Made by a program: the position numbers and the translations under genes | Source of the DNA: an uncultured Atopobiaceae bacterium | GTDB lineage: Bacteria; Actinomycetota; Coriobacteriia; Coriobacteriales; Atopobiaceae | DNA: 64,000 nucleotides | Reading direction: 5' to 3' | Assembly: GCA_947625405.1 (NCBI GenBank) | Contig: CANQOF010000006.1 | Location: forward strand, 26,001 to 90,000 | Notes under the pieces: generated by a model | Databases searched by the model: none | Told to the model about the DNA's origin: nothing | What the model saw: the letters and a program-made list of their open reading frames with translations, nothing else | In this document: piece after piece, positions 35,945-44,711 of the stretch | Layout of the letters: each line of letters opens with the position of its first letter | How positions within the stretch are numbered: the first letter of the stretch is position 1

Positions 35945-37398
35945 TGGGCATCCTCGGGCGGCTTTGGCGCGTCGGGAGGCTCTTGCGACGCCGCGGGCTC
36001 CGGCGCATCCCCGGCGAGGGTCTGCGAGGCCACCTCGGCCTCCACGACGCTCGCCACCTCCTCGACCGCCTCATCCACCGCGCTCAGGACCTCGAGATCC
36101 ACGTCCTTCTCGGCGATCGCCTCGTCGGGCTCGGCCATGGAGAGGAGCGCCTCCGCCGCCTCCGCGCCGCTCACGATTACCGCCGTCTCCTCGGGAGTCA
36201 CGAGCTCGCGAACCGCCTTCGGGATACCACTCGCGAGGAGCTCGAGCGCGAGCTCTCGATCGTCCCAAAGCGCCTCCATGAGCGACGGCCACCAGGTTTG
36301 GAAGGCGAGGTAGCGCGTCCTGTTCTCCTGGGCCGCGGCGCGGGCCTCGTCCACGCCCCTGCGCCAGATCTCGTAGTACGCCCCGTGCTCGCTCGTACCG
36401 ACGGCGCGGCGAAGCGCCGTCTTCTTCGCCCGCTCGTCCACCGCGGGCGAGACCCATTTCCCGGGGTAGGGCATGAGCGAGGACGGCGTCACGCGATTGA
36501 AGCCGATGATCGTGGCCGCGAACTGGAGCTTCGCGCGCTCGTAGATCCAGCGATAGACGTTTTGCGCGAAGCGCTTCGAGGGCACGTCCGTCCTCGGCGG
36601 ACGGTGCTCCACGCGCCAGCGGTTGTCGAACCACACGTCGAGCCCGTAGAAGCGCATGTTGATGAGGTAGTCGGTGTCCTCGCCGCGCGTGATGTAGGGG
36701 TCGAAGGCCACCCGCGTGTAGGCCTCGGCGTGAAGCGCCATGCAGCCACCGCACACGTGGTTCGAGCGGCTGATTCGCGTCGCCGTCATCGCGTGGCGCA
36801 TCCACTCGTTGAACTCGGCGGCCTTATTCCAATCCCGGTTGTACCAGGCGTTGTCCTCGGCCGCGTAGCAGGAGCCGTTCTCATTTAGGAAGTAGCCGCT
36901 CTTCGCCACGATCGGCTCGCCTTGGCGCGTGAGGTTGCCGAGGCCGTAGACGGCGTCCACGAGAAACGAATCGTCGAGCGCGAGCTCGTCGTCGTCGATG
37001 AAGGCCACGACGTCGTGCCCGAGGATGCCCGCCACGCAGAGCCCGAGGTTGCGAATAGCACCGTAGCCGCGAAGTGCGATGCCCTCGCCGGGGATGGTGG
37101 GCGCGAGCTCGGAGATCGCATCGCGCACGCGCGCGGCCTCCGCGCTCCCCACCACCATGGGGGCAAGGTTGGGGTGCTCGGCGAGGATCGCGTCCACGCG
37201 CTCGCGCGCGGCCGCCTCCACCTCGCGCGGCGCCACGAGGAGCACGAGCGTGCGCGTGACCCCGCGCACCTGCTCCAGGGAATCGAGGCACCGTGCGAGC
37301 TCGGGGGCACCGTCTGAGAGGTAGGTGGCGTGGTCGTAGGCGCCGGTGGCGTGCGCTTCGTCGGTCCAGAACGTCGGAATGACGATGACTGGATTCAC
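35941..37398 (-). CDS. GT-A fold glycosyltransferase family 2-like protein
   Basis: The 485-residue protein starts at GTG after GGGAGG. VIPTFW near the start, VVAFIDDDE with an Asp-x-Asp near residue 135, and ITRGEDTDYLINMRFYG fit an inverting GT-A enzyme. WYNRDWNKAAEFNEWMRHAM and HVCGGCMALHAEAYTR are specific segments I do not know elsewhere. After residue 400 there is a Glu/Ala/Pro-rich acidic tail. No membrane segment is seen. It may glycosylate a lipid or protein precursor of the cell surface. It is first in the operon with the sensor kinase. Confidence 0.75.
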   Translation of the reverse strand: MNPVIVIPTFWTDEAHATGAYDHATYLSDGAPELARCLDSLEQVRGVTRTLVLLVAPREVEAAARERVDAILAEHPNLAPMVVGSAEAARVRDAISELAPTIPGEGIALRGYGAIRNLGLCVAGILGHDVVAFIDDDELALDDSFLVDAVYGLGNLTRQGEPIVAKSGYFLNENGSCYAAEDNAWYNRDWNKAAEFNEWMRHAMTATRISRSNHVCGGCMALHAEAYTRVAFDPYITRGEDTDYLINMRFYGLDVWFDNRWRVEHRPPRTDVPSKRFAQNVYRWIYERAKLQFAATIIGFNRVTPSSLMPYPGKWVSPAVDERAKKTALRRAVGTSEHGAYYEIWRRGVDEARAAAQENRTRYLAFQTWWPSLMEALWDDRELALELLASGIPKAVRELVTPEETAVIVSGAEAAEALLSMAEPDEAIAEKDVDLEVLSAVDEAVEEVASVVEAEVASQTLAGDAPEPAASQEPPDAPKPPEDAQ

Positions 37399-37509
37399 TC
37401 GCTCGCCTCCCCTCGCGCCTCGCTCGTGTGGCTCATACCCATCCTAGCCCAGCGCTTGCGCCGAGGAGACCTCGCCGCGGCACCCGTAATTAGGGCGGCT
37501 CAGCCGAAG

Positions 37510-38742
37510 CTACTCCCAGCCGTGGGCGCCGGCTCGCAGGCGGATGGTCCTCAACGCCACGAAGAGGAAGCCCACGAAGGCGACGACGCACGAAGCGCCG
37601 AGGAGCACGCCCTGCGCTCCCACCACTTCCGCCAGGAACGGGGCGATGAGCAGCGGGAACACGCCCGCGAACATATGGCCGAAGCGCACGAAGCCCATCA
37701 CGCGACCGAGCTTGTCGAGCGGAGTATCGCGCTGCACGAGCGTCATCTGCACGGGCTCGAGGAAGCCCCAGCCAAAGCCGTTGATCGCCTGGCCGACGAT
37801 GGCCACGAGGAGGTTTCCCGTACACACGTAGATGATCGAGCCCACGCCCACCACTGAGAGCGAGGCAAGCAGGGTACCGAGGTTTACGGAATGGGAAGGC
37901 AGGCGCGTGACGATCCATGAGCCGATGGTGGAGGTGATGCCCACCTCTGCCGAGAGCCACCCAAGCCACTCGATGTCCACCCGCAACACGTCTCGGTAGA
38001 AGATCGATTCGAGCGAATCGAAGGCGCCGAACGCGAAGAATCCGAAGAATCCCGCGAGGAAGATGATCCGAAGCGCTTGGTCGTGGAACGTGGTGCGAAA
38101 GCCCTCCACCATGCCGCTCACCACGCCCACCTGCTCCACTTCCTCCGCTGGCGGTCGCACGAGCTCGCGGCAGGGCAGGGTCACGCCGAAGGCCAGCACC
38201 ATGAGCACCGTCATGAAGAGGAAGACCGAGTTCGTGGGCAACACGGCAACGAGCACTCCGCCCACGATGGGGCCGAGCGTGAAGGCGATGTTGCCGAAGA
38301 GCACGAGATAGCCGTTCAAGCGTTGGCGAGCTTGGTCGTCAGGCTGGATGTAGCTGGGATACGCGTGCGTGCACGTGTTGATGAAGCCTCCCATGAGCCC
38401 GAGGAAGACCGCCGCGAAGAAGAGGAGTCCCACTGTGAGGGGGAGGATGCCCACCATGAGCGAGGCCACCACGCTCGCGCCGATCGTCACGAGCGTCACG
38501 CGACGCGGCCCCATACGATCGATCGCGGGACCGGCGAGCACGTTGCCGAGGCTCATGCAGAGGTTCTTCACGAGCGTGATGCCCGCCACGAGGAACGCGC
38601 CGCCGGCGAGGTCGTAGGTGGCGGCGCCGATGAGACCGAGGAAGTAGACCGCGTTGTTCGCGCACCACTGGAGCGACTCGATCGAGATGAGCTCCCACTC
38701 GCGAGCGCCCATGCCCAACTTCAGCTTCGCCAATGTTCCCAT
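37510..38742 (-). CDS. major facilitator superfamily transporter
   Basis: The 410-residue protein has about twelve membrane segments and the MFS loop motif AGPAIDRMGPRRVTL between segments 2 and 3. No ligand can be named from the sequence. A drug or sugar exporter is possible. It stands alone, 111 bases before the glycosyltransferase start. Confidence 0.85.
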   Translation of the reverse strand: MGTLAKLKLGMGAREWELISIESLQWCANNAVYFLGLIGAATYDLAGGAFLVAGITLVKNLCMSLGNVLAGPAIDRMGPRRVTLVTIGASVVASLMVGILPLTVGLLFFAAVFLGLMGGFINTCTHAYPSYIQPDDQARQRLNGYLVLFGNIAFTLGPIVGGVLVAVLPTNSVFLFMTVLMVLAFGVTLPCRELVRPPAEEVEQVGVVSGMVEGFRTTFHDQALRIIFLAGFFGFFAFGAFDSLESIFYRDVLRVDIEWLGWLSAEVGITSTIGSWIVTRLPSHSVNLGTLLASLSVVGVGSIIYVCTGNLLVAIVGQAINGFGWGFLEPVQMTLVQRDTPLDKLGRVMGFVRFGHMFAGVFPLLIAPFLAEVVGAQGVLLGASCVVAFVGFLFVALRTIRLRAGAHGWE

Positions 38743-38814
38743 GGAAGAGCACCTGCACGTCTTTCTCGTCCGTTCGTTGCCGCCGAAGCGGCGCTTGGGA
38801 TGGTCGGGACATGA

Positions 38815-38853
38815 GGTGCGCGGCGCCAGCCACGAGGATGGACGCCGCGCACC
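38815..38853 (-). terminator. terminator-like hairpin after the PTS operon
   Basis: GGTGCGCGGCG (38815-38825) pairs perfectly with CGCCGCGCACC (38843-38853), 19 bases past the IID stop. No T-tract follows on the minus strand, so strength is uncertain. Confidence 0.5.
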
Positions 38854-38871
38854 GAGAGAAGGGAGAGTGGC

Positions 38872-39756
38872 CTACGCGAGGAAACCGAAGAACGCCCCCA
38901 CCACGCCGATCACCATCGTCCAGATGATGAGCCAATTGGGACTCACCTTCTTGGAGAGCAGCCAGTAGTAGATCCAGAAGGCCGCGAGTCCGAGGATGCC
39001 CGGCATGATGCCGTCGAGAATCTCCTGGAGCGTGGTCATGTTATCGCCGACGCCGATCTCTACGGGGAGCGTGGCCCAGAACATGCTCACGCTCATGGCG
39101 CCCACGACCATCACGCCCACGATGGATATGGCCGTCAGCACCTTCTCCATGAGGCCGTTCTTCGTAGCCTGCTCGAGGAAGCCGACACCAAGCTCATAGC
39201 CCTTGTGGGCGCCCCAGATGCGCACCCAGAAACCGGGGATGTTGTAGATGAGCAGGAAAGCGATGGGTCCGAAGGCGTTGCCGGCCTGGCAGAGCGCGAT
39301 GCCCACGGCCGCCGCAATCACGCGAAGGGTGGCGAGGAAGATCGAGTCGCCGATGCCGGAGAGCGGGCCCATGAGGGCGGCCTTCACGTCATTCACGGAG
39401 CCGGCGTCGATCTCGCCCTTGGCGATGCGCTCCTCCATGGAGAGCGCCACGCCGCCCACGAAGGGCGCGAATTGCACGGTGATGTTGAAGAAGGCCAGAT
39501 GGCGTTCCACGGCCTCGTTGTACTTCTGCTCGTCATCGGGATAGATCTTCTTCAGCAGCTTCGCGACCATGAGCGCGAAGGCGATGTTCATCTGCTTGTA
39601 GTACGTCCAAGAGAACTCCATGCCAAGGGATCCCAAGTTGAGGGACATCTTGGTGAGATCTCTCTTGCTGATCAGAGGCTCGTTGGGCGCGCCCTTAGCC
39701 ATGGCGATGGCACCGCCATCGTCCCTCATCTGGGTGATCTGGGTATCAGAAGTCAT
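38872..39756 (-). CDS. PTS system mannose-family IID component
   Basis: The 294-residue membrane protein shows ISKRDLTKMSLNLGSLGMEFSW, FNITVQFAPFVGGVALSMEERIA and GPLSGIGDSIFLATLRVIAAAVG, which are the IID signatures of the mannose/sorbose PTS. Five to six membrane segments lie in the C-terminal part. IID helps IIC form the sugar channel. ATG 39756 is used because AAGGAG is nine bases upstream. It overlaps the end of the IIC gene by eleven bases. Confidence 0.92.
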   Translation of the reverse strand: MTSDTQITQMRDDGGAIAMAKGAPNEPLISKRDLTKMSLNLGSLGMEFSWTYYKQMNIAFALMVAKLLKKIYPDDEQKYNEAVERHLAFFNITVQFAPFVGGVALSMEERIAKGEIDAGSVNDVKAALMGPLSGIGDSIFLATLRVIAAAVGIALCQAGNAFGPIAFLLIYNIPGFWVRIWGAHKGYELGVGFLEQATKNGLMEKVLTAISIVGVMVVGAMSVSMFWATLPVEIGVGDNMTTLQEILDGIMPGILGLAAFWIYYWLLSKKVSPNWLIIWTMVIGVVGAFFGFLA

Positions 39757-40522
39757 CGTCGTCATCTCCTTCCAGTGCAACGCTCTCTTGCGCGAAACCG
39801 CCGTCAAGCAGGGAGAACTTCTCGATGCCGATGAAGATGGCGATGATCGCCACGCCGAGCACCGGCACGCCCATGTAGGAGGCGATCACGAAGCCGAGGA
39901 AGTAGAACGGCACGAGCTTCGGAGTGATCACGAGGCGGCCGAGCATGGCGAAACCCATGGCGGGCAGGATGTTCGCGGCCACGCCGAAGCCGTTGAGCAC
40001 GAAATCGGGGATCCAGTCGAGGATGCCCTGCACGGCCTCGACGCCGAGCATGTAGGCACCCATGCAGAGGATGAACGCCTTGAGGCAACCGCCCACGATG
40101 CCGATGCCCCAGTGCACCGCGTAGATGCCGCTCATGGTGCCCTTAAGCGCGTAGGTGTCGCATAGATCCACGAAGAACGGAAAGATCGGGTTCATGATGT
40201 TCGAGAGGGCGAGGGAGAGCACCGCGATGGGCATGGCCAGCGCGATGGCCGCCTCGGTGCCCTGACCGAGCGAGATGGCGAAGGCACAGGCGAGGACGCT
40301 GCCAACGGTCTCGTCGGGCGGCACGTAGGCTCCGATGGAGATGGAGCCCATGAAGAGCAGCTCGAGACTGGCTCCGATGGCCAGACCCGTGGGCACGTCG
40401 CCGAGGACGAGGCCCACGAGCGGGCAGAGGACGATGGGCCGGAACATATAGAGGGTGCCAAGCTGGTAGTCGAATTTTCCCAGCGCACCGATGAGTCCTA
40501 TGAGTATGGCTTGCATAACCAT
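39746..40522 (-). CDS. PTS system mannose-family IIC component
   Basis: The 258-residue membrane permease has LGTLYMFRPIVLCPLVGLVLGD and LELLFMGSISIGAYVPPDETVGS, both IIC signatures of the family, and a hydrophobic body of about seven segments. The acidic tail EGDDDDDF is like that of the IIA gene product. ATG 40522 has AGAGG at eight bases; GTG 40531 is less likely. Confidence 0.92.
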   Translation of the reverse strand: MVMQAILIGLIGALGKFDYQLGTLYMFRPIVLCPLVGLVLGDVPTGLAIGASLELLFMGSISIGAYVPPDETVGSVLACAFAISLGQGTEAAIALAMPIAVLSLALSNIMNPIFPFFVDLCDTYALKGTMSGIYAVHWGIGIVGGCLKAFILCMGAYMLGVEAVQGILDWIPDFVLNGFGVAANILPAMGFAMLGRLVITPKLVPFYFLGFVIASYMGVPVLGVAIIAIFIGIEKFSLLDGGFAQESVALEGDDDDDF

Positions 40523-40549
40523 GAGGAGCACCTCTCGTCGGGGTATCGG

Positions 40550-41020
40550 TTACAGCAGGTCCTTGGCCAAGACCTTCGGGTCGTCAGCCAGAGGTCGGAT
40601 TTCCACTTCGATGCCACGGGCGATGAGTTCCTTGAGCATTTCCTCCTCATCGGGTTCGAGGAAGATCTGACGGGAGATCTCGCGCGTGCTCGGGCTGGCT
40701 TTGGTGTTTCCGAGGTTGATGCTGGTGATGGCGGGGCAGTGGTCCGCCAGCTCCTTGGCCTCGGCGATAGTTTGGACGCAGATGAGCATGCGGTACTTGT
40801 CGGTCACGCCGGAGTTGATGGCCTCGATGGCGTCAGCCATGTTCTTGATCACGAGCTTGCAGCCCGCAGGTTTGCCGAGCTTCAGGGTTGTCTTCCACAC
40901 GGGATCGGTGGCCACGTGGTCGCCGACGCAGAAGATGCAGTTGGCGCTCAGGCCCTGGACCCATGAGACCGCCACTTGGCCATGGAGCAGTCGGTGATCG
41001 ACTCTGCACAGAAGGATCAT
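40550..41020 (-). CDS. PTS system mannose-family IIB component
   Basis: The 156-residue soluble protein begins ILLCRVDHRLLHGQVAVSW, where His 13 is the phosphorylated residue of mannose-family IIB proteins. VVWKTTLKLGKPAG-type and INLGNTKASPSTREISRQIFL segments agree. It passes phosphate from IIA to the incoming substrate. Confidence 0.92.
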   Translation of the reverse strand: MILLCRVDHRLLHGQVAVSWVQGLSANCIFCVGDHVATDPVWKTTLKLGKPAGCKLVIKNMADAIEAINSGVTDKYRMLICVQTIAEAKELADHCPAITSINLGNTKASPSTREISRQIFLEPDEEEMLKELIARGIEVEIRPLADDPKVLAKDLL

Positions 41021-41077
41021 TGGGATGTCTCGCCTTTCATTCGAAGCGATGCGGATGCGCGCTCGGGGCCTCCGCAG

Positions 41078-41500
41078 TTAGAAGTCGTCGTCGTTTTCTG
41101 CTTGCTCGGCGAGGAAGTCGTTCACGAAGGTTGGCTGGACCTCGGTTTGGGCGAGCACCTCGCGGATGAGCTCCTCGGGATCGCGTCCCTCGCCGGAGAA
41201 GACCAGCGAAATGACCGTGGGGAGGTTCATGTTGGTCACCACGTAGGTGCGCGGACGACGGGCGAGCGCCTTCACGAACTCGTTGTTCACGGAGCCGCCG
41301 AGGATGTCGGTGCACACGATCACGTTCCGATCGTCGGGGATGCGATCGAGGGCCCCTTGCACCTCGCCTTCGACATCCAGGTGGCCGTCGACGAAGGGGG
41401 TGAGGACGTGGACGTCCTCACGCTCGCCGGCGAGGAACGAGAGCGCCTCCACGAGGCCCTGGGAGAGATGGGCGTGCGATGCGATGATGTACTCGGTCAA
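41078..41500 (-). CDS. PTS system mannose-family IIA component
   Basis: The 140-residue protein starts at TTG, which has GGAGGAG five bases upstream. EYIIASHAHLSQGLVEAL carries His 9, the phosphorylated residue. VIVCTDILGGSVNNEFV and NLPTVISLVFSG are standard IIA signatures. The end is acidic (ENDDDF). It takes phosphate from HPr. Confidence 0.9.
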   Translation of the reverse strand: MTEYIIASHAHLSQGLVEALSFLAGEREDVHVLTPFVDGHLDVEGEVQGALDRIPDDRNVIVCTDILGGSVNNEFVKALARRPRTYVVTNMNLPTVISLVFSGEGRDPEELIREVLAQTEVQPTFVNDFLAEQAENDDDF

Positions 41501-41514
41501 GGCAGCTCCTCCGC

Positions 41515-42576
41515 CTAGTAGTCGAACTGGTGGTAGTAGCGGCGGTAGTTGAGGTTGTGCTTGGTCACGATCTCGTAGTAGCGAGCGAGGCGATCCGTGA
41601 CGAGGGAGCTCAGAATCCAAGGGCTCACGATGGTGCGGAACTTCTCGTCGATGGAGGGCGTGGCGTACTCGTTCACGTCGATGACCACGATGTCGGCGTC
41701 GCCCGTGCGGCCGCTCTTGAGGAAGGCATCCACGCGATCGTCGAGCTTGCGGTACTCGTCGACGCCCTTGAAGAGCACCACCGGCACGCCCGGCTCCACC
41801 AGCTCCAAGGTGCCGTGGAAGAAATCGGCCGAGGTGATGTAGCGGGTGCGCTTCCATTGCATCTCCTCGAGGATGCACATGGAGAAGAGGATGGTCTCGC
41901 CCCAGAGGGCGCCGGAGCCGATGAACATCGTGTAGGGGGCGAGCGCATAGGCCTTCGCGATCGCCTCGGCCTTGGGCTCGAAGGCCTTGCGGATGTTCAG
42001 GAGATCGGCCCAGATGCCGTCGCACTGGTCCACGAACTGCCGGTAGTCGGGGAAGCAGCCACGGCGCTCGAGCAACTTCAGGCCAAAGCGATCCGCGAGA
42101 TAGTAGCCCTTCTCGCATCCTCCGGAGCCATGGTCGGACGCCATGGCCACGCAGTGGTCGACGCCCACGGCCTGCCCGATGGGGCCCTCGGGCTTGGTCA
42201 TGGCGAACACCCGCACGCCCATGGCCTTGAGCTTCTTCACGGCCTCCAAGATCTCGGGCGTGGTGCCCGATTCCGAGGCCGTGAGCACCACGGACTTCTC
42301 GGTCATGCGCTTGTGGCCCGCCACGAGCCACTCGGCGGCATGGATGAGGTAGACCTCGAAGTCCTTGTCGCTGTACTTGGACATGAGGTACTCGAGCTGC
42401 ATGAGCTCGTCCCACGTGCCGCCGACCCCCATGAGGAAGACGGCATCGTAGCCCTCGTCGGCCACGGTGTCTGCCATGGCCTCGAGCGCATCGCCCACGG
42501 CCCTCAGGGCCTTGCCGTCCTCCAGGTAGCCGTCTTGGTCGAAATGCATGATCTCGACCATCTCCGTTTCCTTCAT
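41515..42576 (-). CDS. SIS-domain sugar-phosphate deglycase, FrlB/GfrF-like
   Basis: The 353-residue protein has two SIS domains with FLMGVGGTWDELMQLEYL and VVLTASESGTTPEILEAV in the first, and FIGSGALWGETILFSMC plus FFHGTLELVEPGVPVVLFKG in the second. The His of FFHG has a Glu exactly 16 residues upstream (EEMQWK...), the same spacing as the catalytic pair of GlmS isomerase and of FraB/FrlB deglycases. The end RRYYHQFDY resembles the RRYYGGLVEY end of FrlB. It likely cleaves a phosphorylated Amadori-type sugar-amine to sugar phosphate and amine. Confidence 0.75.
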   Translation of the reverse strand: MKETEMVEIMHFDQDGYLEDGKALRAVGDALEAMADTVADEGYDAVFLMGVGGTWDELMQLEYLMSKYSDKDFEVYLIHAAEWLVAGHKRMTEKSVVLTASESGTTPEILEAVKKLKAMGVRVFAMTKPEGPIGQAVGVDHCVAMASDHGSGGCEKGYYLADRFGLKLLERRGCFPDYRQFVDQCDGIWADLLNIRKAFEPKAEAIAKAYALAPYTMFIGSGALWGETILFSMCILEEMQWKRTRYITSADFFHGTLELVEPGVPVVLFKGVDEYRKLDDRVDAFLKSGRTGDADIVVIDVNEYATPSIDEKFRTIVSPWILSSLVTDRLARYYEIVTKHNLNYRRYYHQFDY

Positions 42577-42644
42577 CGCCCCACTTCCTTTCTCCTCGCG
42601 CATCCGGCCATGACGAGCCCGATGCGCTCCACAGGCGGTATCGC

Positions 42645-43793
42645 TCAGCCCTCTCGCTCCCATGCGAGCCGGGCTTGGGCTTTCAGGGATTCCTGCCGCT
42701 CGTCGTAACCGGCGGCCTTGGCGGCGAACGTCTCGCCCGGGCCGGCGAGGAAGGGGTGCACGTCCCAGGCGTGCAGCTCTTCGGCCAACAGGGCGCAGTA
42801 GGTTTGGAAGAAGGGCAACTGGACGAGAGCCGCCGTGGCCGCAGACGCCACGGGGGGCATGGGCACGGCGAAGGGGAGGCCAAGGGGTTCGCAGGTGATG
42901 AGCCAGGTGTCCGCCGTGACGCGCGCCATCTCCTCGGCGAGGAGCCGATGGAGCGCGCCCTGGGTGCCGTCGTCGATGACGAATACCCTGTATCCCGGCG
43001 CGACCTGCATCGATGGACCATGGGCGAATTCCTCGCCCTCGAAGGCCATCGCCGGCATCTTGAGCGTTTCCATGAGCTTGAGGGCGGCCTCGCCCGCCAC
43101 GCCGAAGCCCGGTCCGTCGCCGATCACGATGGTCGGCGCAACGCGAGCGAGCGAGAGACGGTTGCGCTCCACGAATGCCCGCGAGACGTCCAGCGCCTCG
43201 CCGTGGGAGCGAATGGCGTCTTCGACCTCGGCCAGACCCCGCACGAGCCCTGCATCGTCCAGCAGGCCCAACGCCCGAGCCGCGTGGAGCGAGAAGAGCA
43301 TGAGGAACTCCACGAGGGTGAGCACGCCCATGGTCACGAAGTCGATGGACTCGAGCCCTACGCCGTAATCGACGACCACGGGGGCATGGGATGCCAGGGG
43401 AGCATCGACGCAGCCCGTGAGCGCCACGGCCTGGGCTCCTCGACGGGCCAGGGCGCAGAGCGCCCCGATGGCGTTCGTGGAATAGCCGCTCTGCGAGATC
43501 ACGACATCGAAGGCGGAGGAGGGAACGTCCGCATCCCACGCCGCGAATCGGCCGGGAGAGACCACCTCCACCGCCACGTGGAGCGAACCCTGCATGAAAT
43601 CGCGAGCGCAGAGCGCCGCATGGCGAGAAGACCCCGAGGCGATGAGGCGAAGGGGGCGTGGACCCGCGGGGCACTGCTCAGCGTAGGCGGCCACCAGAGG
43701 CGCTACGAGCTCGCGGGCACGGCCGAGATTCTCCTCCATGCGTCGGTTGGCCAAGCGCACGTAGTCGTACATGACCGGCGAATGCTGTCCCAT
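42645..43793 (-). CDS. second SIS-domain deglycase or isomerase
   Basis: The 382-residue protein has IASGSSRHAALCARDFMQ, VVISQSGYSTNAIGAL (phosphosugar loop) and IVIGDGPGFGVAGEAALKLMETLKM followed by EEFAHGPS. The Glu of LMETL and the His of FAHG are 16 apart, the GlmS-type catalytic pair. It is thus a glucosamine-synthase-like isomerase domain without the glutaminase part, as in AgaS, FrlB or GfrE. First gene of the operon. ATG 43793 has GAGGAGG six bases upstream. With its neighbour it gives two distinct deglycases in one operon, as in the Salmonella gfr locus. Confidence 0.75.
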   Translation of the reverse strand: MGQHSPVMYDYVRLANRRMEENLGRARELVAPLVAAYAEQCPAGPRPLRLIASGSSRHAALCARDFMQGSLHVAVEVVSPGRFAAWDADVPSSAFDVVISQSGYSTNAIGALCALARRGAQAVALTGCVDAPLASHAPVVVDYGVGLESIDFVTMGVLTLVEFLMLFSLHAARALGLLDDAGLVRGLAEVEDAIRSHGEALDVSRAFVERNRLSLARVAPTIVIGDGPGFGVAGEAALKLMETLKMPAMAFEGEEFAHGPSMQVAPGYRVFVIDDGTQGALHRLLAEEMARVTADTWLITCEPLGLPFAVPMPPVASAATAALVQLPFFQTYCALLAEELHAWDVHPFLAGPGETFAAKAAGYDERQESLKAQARLAWEREG

Positions 43794-43820
43794 CCGACGC
43801 CTCCTCAAATACAATTTCTT

Positions 43821-43872
43821 ACTTTTCTAGACCATTACTGAGACATGCTACAACTATTCCATACCATTGCAA
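43821..43872 (-). promoter_or_regulatory. promoter and DasR/NagR-like operator of the SIS-PTS operon
   Basis: On the minus strand TTGCAA (43867-43872) and TAGCAT (43845-43850) are spaced by 16 bases. At the predicted start of transcription ACTTTTCTAGACCATT (43821-43836, plus strand) matches 13 of 16 bases of the dre site ACTGGTCTAGACCACT bound by HutC/DasR-type GntR regulators. Two such regulators are encoded just upstream. Confidence 0.55.
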
Positions 43873-43902
43873 GAGGAGAATCGATCTAATCCATGCGGCG
43901 AT

Positions 43903-43917
43903 GCCAAGGGCCTTGGC
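43903..43917. other. palindrome GCCAAGG-G-CCTTGGC
   Basis: A perfect seven-base palindrome with a one-base centre in the gap between the GntR gene end and the SIS-PTS promoter. It could be a weak terminator or a protein site. Confidence 0.3.
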
Positions 43918-43982
43918 ACGGACGCCGCCATGGGCACACGTCGCTCCTATGGATAGCTGGAAGGCGCGATGGGCGCCGAGAC

Positions 43983-44711
43983 TCAGTAGATGTAGGAGTA
44001 GGTGCTGCGATCTCCGAGGGTCAAAGCCGCCACGCACTCCACCGGCTGGCCCTGGGCGTCAACGCTCAGGCAGTCGAGGGTCATCACGGGATGGCCCGCC
44101 TCCACCTGCAGGAGGTTGGCATCGCGCTGCCCGAGACGGGTGACGCCGAGCACCTCCTGTGCGCCCACTACCTCATGGCCGTACATGGCATAGGTCTCGT
44201 AGAGGCTGAAGGCGGCCACATCCCTCTTCTCGATCCCCGGGAAGAGCGACAGGGGAATCACCGTGCGCTCGATGCTCACCGGTATGCCGTCCGCGCAGTT
44301 CAAGCGGCGCACGCAGAAGAGCGGCTCCGAAGATCCGATGCCGAAGATGCGGCCATAGAGAGGCCCGGCCGCTCGGCAAGACTTGGAGAGGATGCGCACG
44401 GAAGGTTCCGCATTGGCGTTGCGCACCATCTCGCGGAAGCCGACGTTCGCGTGCACCCGGTTCTCCAGGGCGTTCACATAGGAGCCCTTGCCCTTGATCT
44501 TGCGCAGCTTCCCGGAGCTTATGAGAGCGTCCATGGCGTTGCGCACCGTCATGCGCGTGGTGGAGAACTCGGCGGCCAGCTCATGCTCGGATGGCAAGGC
44601 GGTGCCCACTTTGTAGTAGCCCCGCTCGATGCGGTGCTCGATGGCCTCGCGCACCTCCAAGTACTTGAGCTGGCGGCTCTCCCCCTCCTCGCGACCCATC
44701 AGTCGATCCAT
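43983..44711 (-). CDS. GntR-family regulator, HutC/UTRA type (proximal)
   Basis: The 242-residue protein has an N-terminal winged helix (LKYLEVREAIEHRIERGYY, ALPSEHELAAEFSTTRMTVRNAMDAL) and a UTRA ligand domain ending STYSYIY. HutC members sense sugar phosphates. It probably represses the PTS-deglycase operon. Its start overlaps the 3' end of the next GntR gene by 13 bases, so the two are coupled. Confidence 0.9.
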   Translation of the reverse strand: MDRLMGREEGESRQLKYLEVREAIEHRIERGYYKVGTALPSEHELAAEFSTTRMTVRNAMDALISSGKLRKIKGKGSYVNALENRVHANVGFREMVRNANAEPSVRILSKSCRAAGPLYGRIFGIGSSEPLFCVRRLNCADGIPVSIERTVIPLSLFPGIEKRDVAAFSLYETYAMYGHEVVGAQEVLGVTRLGQRDANLLQVEAGHPVMTLDCLSVDAQGQPVECVAALTLGDRSTYSYIY

